Notes under the pieces: model-generated
Told to the model about the DNA's origin: nothing
The model's input: only the letters and a program-made list of their open reading frames with translations
Database searches by the model: none
From: Wagnerdoeblera sp046292685
GTDB lineage: Bacteria > Pseudomonadota > Alphaproteobacteria > Rhodobacterales > Rhodobacteraceae
Assembly (NCBI RefSeq): GCF_046292685.1
Contig: NZ_JBKBQM010000010.1
Coordinates: 1 to 64,000 of the forward strand
DNA: 64,000 nt
Direction of reading: 5' to 3'
Shown here: piece by piece, positions 57,340-64,000 of the stretch
Layout of the letters: every line of letters starts with the position of its first letter
Position numbering within the stretch: position 1 is the stretch's first letter
Position numbers and translations under genes: made by a program

Positions 57340-58032
57340 ATGCAGACGCAACGCGCCCCCCTCGTCCTGCTGGTCGAGGACGAAAGCGCCCAGCGCGAAG
57401 TCCTGACCTACAACCTCGAGGCCGAAGGCTTTACCGTCTCCACCGCCGTCAGCGGCGACGAGGCGCTGCTGATGGTGCAAGAGGAATCGCCCGACCTGAT
57501 CGTGCTGGACTGGATGCTGCCCAATGTGTCCGGCATCGCGGTCTGCCGCCAGATCAAGGCCCGCCCCGAAACCCGCGGCATCCCTGTCGTCATGCTGTCG
57601 GCGCGCTCCGAGGAACTCGACCGCGTGCGCGGGCTCGAAACCGGGGCCGACGATTATGTCGTCAAACCCTATTCCGTGGCCGAGCTGATGGCCCGCCTGC
57701 GCACCCAGCTGCGCCGCGTGCGCCCGGCGGCGGCGGGCGAACGGCTGATCTGGCAGGACATCCTGCTCGATGCCGCCGAACACCGGGTCTGGCGCGGCGA
57801 ACAGCCGGTGTCGCTGGGGCCGACCGAATTCCGCCTGCTGTCCACCTTCATGGAAAAGCCCGGCCGCGTGCTCAGCCGCGACCAGCTGCTGGACCGCGTG
57901 TGGGGCCGCGACATCTATGTCGATACCCGCACCGTGGACGTTCATGTCGGCCGCCTGCGCAAGGCCCTGATGAAGCACGGCGGGTCCGACCCCATCCGCA
58001 CCGTGCGCGGCGCCGGCTACGCCCTGGGCTAG
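57340..58032 (+). CDS. phoB: Phosphate regulon response regulator PhoB
   Basis: OmpR-family regulator of 230 residues that activates Pho-box promoters under phosphate limitation. The receiver has LVEDESAQRE, phospho-acceptor Asp in LIVLDWMLP, and DDYVVKPYSVAEL. The winged helix ends VDVHVGRLRKALMKHGGSDPIRTVRGAGYAL. It is the last gene of the pst operon. The kinase PhoR is not beside it. Confidence 0.96.
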   Translation: MQTQRAPLVLLVEDESAQREVLTYNLEAEGFTVSTAVSGDEALLMVQEESPDLIVLDWMLPNVSGIAVCRQIKARPETRGIPVVMLSARSEELDRVRGLETGADDYVVKPYSVAELMARLRTQLRRVRPAAAGERLIWQDILLDAAEHRVWRGEQPVSLGPTEFRLLSTFMEKPGRVLSRDQLLDRVWGRDIYVDTRTVDVHVGRLRKALMKHGGSDPIRTVRGAGYALG

Positions 58033-58059
58033 CCGGGGCGCCCGCCACAAGGGGGCCTC

Positions 58060-59247
58060 TCAGGGCGCCGCCACCGGCCCCGACCCCAGAAGCCGCGCAT
58101 GTTCCTGCAAGGCAAAGCGGTCGGTCATGCCCGCCACGTAATCCGCCACGATCCGCGCCAGCGCGGTTTCGCCGCTGGCGGCGGCGACGTCCTGCTGCCA
58201 TTCCTGCGGCAACAGTTCGGGCCGCGCCATGAACAGCGGGAACAGGTCGGCAATCACCGCCGATACCCGCGCCCGTTCCGCCATCACCGAAGGCGCGCGA
58301 TACATCCGCGTGAACAGGAAAGACCGGATCGCCTTCAGCTCCTGATACAGCGGCTTGGAAAACCGGATCACCGTGCCTTCCATCGCGCGGATCTCCTCGA
58401 CCGACCGCGGCCGCGCCGCCTCCAGCCGGTTGCGCGCCACGGCGATCACATCCTCGACCATCACGCCGAACACCCGGCGCAGCGCCTCGTGCCGGCGGCG
58501 CATCCGGTCCAGCCCCGGCCAGGCGCGGTCCACCGCCTCGAAGGCGGGGCCGGTCACCGGCAGTTGCATCAGGTCGTCCTCGGTGAACAGCCCCGAGCGC
58601 AGCCCGTCGTGCAGGTCGTGGTGCGAATAGGCCACGTCGTCGGCAATCGCGGCCACCTGCGCCTCGGCGCTGGCAAAGGTGTGCAGTTCCAGGTCCCATT
58701 CGGCATTCGCTTCGGCCAGCGCATAGGGCAGCGGGTCGCGGGCGTGCTTGGGGTCGGCAAAGGGGCCGATCACCGGGCCGTTGTGCTTGGCAATGCCTTC
58801 CAGGCATTCCCAGGTCAGGTTCAACCCGTCGAAGCCGGCATAGTGCCGTTCCAGCCGGGTCACGATGCGCAGCGCCTGGGCGTTGTGGTCGAACCCGCCA
58901 TAGGGCGCCATCAGCGCGCCCAGCGCATCCTCGCCGGTATGGCCAAAGGGCGTGTGGCCCAGGTCATGCGCCAGCGCCACCGCCTCGGCCAGGTCGGTGT
59001 TCAGCCCCAGCACGCCGGCCAGCGTGCGCGCCACCTGCGCCACCTCGATGCTGTGGGTCAGCCGGGTGCGGTAATAGTCGCCTTCATGTTCCACGAAGAC
59101 CTGGGTCTTGTGCTTCAGCCGGCGAAAGGCGCTGGAATGGATGATCCGGTCGCGGTCGCGCTGGAAGGGGCTGCGAAAGGTGCTGATGCTTTCGGGGTGG
59201 CGCCGCCCGCGGCTCAACTCGGGCTGGCAGGCATAAGGGGCGGACAT
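58060..59247 (-). CDS. dgt: Deoxyguanosinetriphosphate triphosphohydrolase
   Basis: HD-domain dNTPase of 395 residues that splits dGTP (or dNTPs) into nucleoside and tripolyphosphate. Metal-binding residues are in RTRLTHSIEVAQVAR and AHDLGHTPFGHTGEDAL, with a further His/Asp in ADDVAYSHHDLHDGL. The RDRIIHSSAFRRLKHKTQVFV start segment is typical of the shorter, alphaproteobacterial Dgt group. It is divergent from the iron-sulfur carrier gene across 78 bases. Confidence 0.95.
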   Translation of the reverse strand: MSAPYACQPELSRGRRHPESISTFRSPFQRDRDRIIHSSAFRRLKHKTQVFVEHEGDYYRTRLTHSIEVAQVARTLAGVLGLNTDLAEAVALAHDLGHTPFGHTGEDALGALMAPYGGFDHNAQALRIVTRLERHYAGFDGLNLTWECLEGIAKHNGPVIGPFADPKHARDPLPYALAEANAEWDLELHTFASAEAQVAAIADDVAYSHHDLHDGLRSGLFTEDDLMQLPVTGPAFEAVDRAWPGLDRMRRRHEALRRVFGVMVEDVIAVARNRLEAARPRSVEEIRAMEGTVIRFSKPLYQELKAIRSFLFTRMYRAPSVMAERARVSAVIADLFPLFMARPELLPQEWQQDVAAASGETALARIVADYVAGMTDRFALQEHARLLGSGPVAAP

Positions 59248-59325
59248 CGGCGGCTTCCTTGTCGCAGGGGTCGGAAAAGCCTATATTCTTTTGGTAACCG
59301 CATTGCCAGCGTGGATGCCCCGCCG

Positions 59326-59658
59326 ATGACACTGACCCTGCCCCCCACCGTGACCGACCGCGCCTATGCCCGCCTTGCCGAAATCGCCGAGGCCACGGGC
59401 GAGGCGCGCCCGCTGCGCGTCGCGGTCGAAGGCGGGGGCTGTTCGGGCTTTCACTACGACATCAGGCTCGACGATCCGGCCCCCGACGATCTGGTGCTGG
59501 AAAAGGACGGCCTGCGCGTGCTGGTCGATCCGGTGTCGCTGCCGTTTCTGGCCGGGGCGCGGATCGACTTTTCCGAAGAACTCATCGGCGCGCGCTTCGT
59601 GATCGACAATCCCAATGCCTCAAGCTCCTGCGGCTGCGGCACCAGCTTTTCGATCTGA
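59326..59658 (+). CDS. erpA: Iron-sulfur cluster insertion protein, A-type carrier (ErpA/HesB-like)
   Basis: A-type Fe-S carrier of 110 residues. The three cluster-binding cysteines are present: VEGGGCSGF and SSSCGCGTSFSI at the C-terminus. The domain body LRVAVEGGGCSGFHYDIRLDD is diagnostic. It is the ErpA/HesB-like copy usually found outside the suf operon in Rhodobacterales. No ribosome site precedes the ATG at 59326; an in-frame GTG at 59311 is an alternative. The symbol is used in the broad sense. Confidence 0.88.
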   Translation: MTLTLPPTVTDRAYARLAEIAEATGEARPLRVAVEGGGCSGFHYDIRLDDPAPDDLVLEKDGLRVLVDPVSLPFLAGARIDFSEELIGARFVIDNPNASSSCGCGTSFSI

Positions 59659-60006
59659 CCGGGCCGTGACCGGCCCCGGGCCGTCGCTGCGCCCCGAAAC
59701 CGCCAGCGCCAGCGGGCAAGGGATACGGCCGTCCACCCGGTCATTCGCACGCCCGCCGCGGCCCAGCGGCACATCCCGCGGCCAGGCGCCATCGGGCCCG
59801 CCCAGGGCACGGTTGCGCGGGGCGTCCAGATGCGTGCCGATGAAACCGTCGGTGCGAAACAGGTTGACCCAGGCCACCAGCCCCTGCCCGCCCGCCGCAC
59901 AGTCGAGGCCCGGACGCGGGCGCGCGGCAAGTGCGGTTCGCCGCACCCCTTTCGCCGCGCGCCGCTTTGCTGTAAGGGCGCAGGCGGATCGGGTATGGAG
60001 GCCGCA
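59659..60006. other. 348-bp gap without a supported gene
   Basis: Open frames exist on both strands, but none has recognisable family similarity, a start with a ribosome site, or protein-like composition over its length. The asd promoter should lie here. Confidence 0.55.
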
Positions 60007-61029
<1,023 letters not shown>

Positions 61030-61053
61030 GCCCGGCCGACGGACCGGGCAGAG

Positions 61054-61103
61054 GCGGGGGGCGCTGCCCCCCGCACCCCCCGGGATATTTGGACAAGGTG
61101 AAA
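61054..61103 (+). repeat. REP-like element, copy B (terminator-like)
   Basis: Hairpin GCGGGGGG (61054-61061) / CCCCCCGC (61067-61074), then GGATATT and CAAGGTGAAA ending at 61103. It sits 24 bases after the asd stop, oriented like copy A at 8155-8208, and close to the convergent DUF4169 stop. Confidence 0.75.
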
Positions 61104-61116
61104 GGGGGCGGGCCGG

Positions 61117-61317
61117 TCAGGCGTCGTCGTCGCCGGGGGGGCCCGGGTCGCGGCGATGCGCCTCGTGATCGCGCCGGGTCTTTTCGGCCTGCGCCTCTTG
61201 CAGCGCGCGTTCGGCCTTGCTGCGGCCGAACTTTGCGGCATTGGCATCGGCCTGCGCCCGGGCGGCCTTGCGCGCCGCCTGCTTGCGGGCCTGCCGCAGG
61301 TTGATGATTTCCGCCAT
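61117..61317 (-). CDS. DUF4169 family protein
   Basis: Short, highly charged helical protein of 66 residues: MAEIINLRQARKQAARKAARAQADANAAKFG then SKAERALQEAQAEKTRRDHE. It matches DUF4169, which lies next to fumC in many Rhodobacterales and Rhizobiales. Function unknown. The ATG at 61317 gives the conserved start; an upstream Ala/Pro-rich extension does not. Confidence 0.87.
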   Translation of the reverse strand: MAEIINLRQARKQAARKAARAQADANAAKFGRSKAERALQEAQAEKTRRDHEAHRRDPGPPGDDDA

Positions 61318-61421
61318 CCGGCCCGCCTCCTGCCCTGTCACGGCCGCAGCGGGCGCGGGCGCCGGTGCGGGCAAATGTGAACGCACCGTTAAAATGCGCC
61401 GCCAAGTGACTGATATTGCTG

Positions 61422-61459
61422 GCCCCGGCCCCTGTCCCTTCGAGGGACGGGGCCGGGGC
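61422..61459 (-). terminator. GC hairpin after fumC
   Basis: GCCCCGGCCCC (61422-61432) pairs with GGGGCCGGGGC (61449-61459), extended inward by GTCCCT/AGGGAC. It starts 12 bases after the fumC stop. No T tract follows, but the stem is very stable. Confidence 0.65.
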
Positions 61460-61470
61460 GGTTCGGCGGA

Positions 61471-62865
<1,395 letters not shown>

Positions 62866-62916
62866 CGGGGCCTCCTGAAGCTTGCGCCGCCCTGATAGGG
62901 CAGCGCGCATGGGAAA

Positions 62917-63504
62917 TCAATCGGCATACCGTGGCATACCATTTACACACCCTAGACGACCAAGGCGCAGCACCCGTGCCGGCGGCAGGTTGGCCCAGAC
63001 GCGCGGGCCGCGGTCGACGCGCAGGCCCAGCCGTTCCAGCTGGCCCGGCGTCAGCGGGTCGGAGGGGCCGTAGGTGAATTGCACCATCGTGCCGCCGGGC
63101 GCCAGCACGGCAAAGGCCGCTGCCACGATATCCTCGCGCAAGGCCGGGGGCATCGACAGCAGCGGCAGGCCCGAAACCACCCGTTCGGCCACCGGCGCCA
63201 GCAGCCGAGGCGCCTCTTGCGCCGGCGCATGAATCACGCGCACCGCCGGAAAGCGCAGGCGCAGGTGGCGGACGAACTCCTCGTTCATCTCGAACAGGGT
63301 CAGGCGCGCGGGCGGCAGGCCGGTGGCCAGGATCGCCTCGGTCAGCCGGCCGGTGCCGGGGCCGAATTCCACCACCGGGCCCGACCGGGGCCCAAGCCCC
63401 GCCGCCATCGCCCGTGCCAGCGACGGCGACGAAGGCGCCAGCGCCGAGATGCGGCGCGGGTTGCGCAGCGCCTCGCGCAGGAACAGGCGGGCGTCCTCGC
63501 GCAC
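62917..63504 (-). CDS. Class I SAM methyltransferase, PmtA-like phospholipid N-methyltransferase
   Basis: Methyltransferase of 195 residues: REALRNPRRISALAPSSPSLARAM, SAM motif I VVEFGPGTGRLTEAIL, acidic motif II LTLFEMNEEF, and VVSGLPLLSMPP in place of the NPPY of rRNA dimethylases. This matches the Rhodobacter/Sinorhizobium PmtA group that methylates phosphatidylethanolamine toward phosphatidylcholine; activity is inferred. The start is a GTG at 63504, four bases after the sspB stop. The C-terminus is shortish for the family, and the start could lie further upstream. Confidence 0.78.
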   Translation of the reverse strand: MREDARLFLREALRNPRRISALAPSSPSLARAMAAGLGPRSGPVVEFGPGTGRLTEAILATGLPPARLTLFEMNEEFVRHLRLRFPAVRVIHAPAQEAPRLLAPVAERVVSGLPLLSMPPALREDIVAAAFAVLAPGGTMVQFTYGPSDPLTPGQLERLGLRVDRGPRVWANLPPARVLRLGRLGCVNGMPRYAD

Positions 63505-63508
63505 GGGC

Positions 63509-63976
<468 letters not shown>

Positions 63977-64000
63977 GCAAGCCCCCCTGCTTCTGGCGCC

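Noticed and set aside
59454..59940. Minus-strand frames between erpA and asd
   Set aside because: No recognisable domain, no ribosome site, and partial overlap with erpA on the other strand.

Overview
The window looks like chromosomal DNA from a high-GC alphaproteobacterium of the Rhodobacterales (Paracoccaceae, Rhodobacter/Gemmobacter-like). The evidence is gene content and order: chvG-chvI divergent from pckA, an NDUFA12-mlaD-DUF2155 run, clpP-clpX, bolA divergent from a J-domain gene, DUF3572 next to pleD, pmtA-sspB next to fumC, a HIG1 twin-transmembrane protein, DUF6473 and a Hint-domain remnant. No phage, transposase, integrase, CRISPR array or rRNA operon is visible. Most of the window is dense, ordinary chromosome with many 4-base stop/start overlaps.

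Layout. 1-8.2 kb: chvG/chvI two-component genes, pckA with a textbook terminator, HIG1 protein, cobalamin adenosyltransferase, etfBA, DUF6473 and 3-hydroxybutyryl-CoA dehydrogenase. 8.2-15.4 kb (mostly minus strand): proB, obgE, DUF2155, mlaD, the complex I accessory subunit NDUFA12, a frameshifted Hint gene, RidA, YnfA, clpX and clpP. 15.6-19.6 kb: an MFS transporter, two tandemly duplicated tRNA-Gly(GCC) genes, then a minus-strand set of metal-sensor-like protein, anti-sigma, ECF sigma and EF-hand protein. 19.8-28 kb: DUF983, Nudix, quinone oxidoreductase, an XRE regulator behind a perfect sigma-54 promoter, HisN-like phosphatase, a receiver / small membrane protein / symporter-kinase operon, and an orphan FliM/FliN-like protein. 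28.3-38 kb: a class I amidotransferase, GlcG/HbpS protein, malate synthase G, DUF2256 plus photolyase, DUF4177, BolA, a J-domain protein, an MttB-family methyltransferase, a HAD phosphatase and DUF3572.

38.1-41.2 kb is a cyclic-di-GMP module: PleD, then an H-NOX-like protein and a diguanylate cyclase with an HNOBA-like N-terminus. By eye alignment the H-NOX protein has lost the proximal histidine and the YxSxR residues that hold heme. 41.3-50.7 kb is the most distinctive block: a tightly overlapping operon with a NicX-like 2,5-dihydroxypyridine dioxygenase, an acyl-CoA-dehydrogenase-fold monooxygenase candidate, an SRPBCC-alpha/beta-hydrolase fusion, a TetR regulator, a glutamine-synthetase-like ligase and a flavin reductase. 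A complete tripartite tricarboxylate transporter (TctC-TctB-TctA) follows. It reads as an undescribed pathway for an N-heterocyclic or aromatic-amine carboxylate. It ends against pheS, which lacks a neighbouring pheT.

51.8-58 kb is a classical Pho operon (Pho box, pstS, hairpin, pstCAB, phoU, phoB) without phoR. 58-64 kb holds dgt, an ErpA-type iron-sulfur carrier, asd, DUF4169, fumC, a PmtA-like methyltransferase and sspB. Several repeat families are scattered between genes, including a REP-like element (GC hairpin followed by GGATATT and CAAGGTGAAA) present at least three times.
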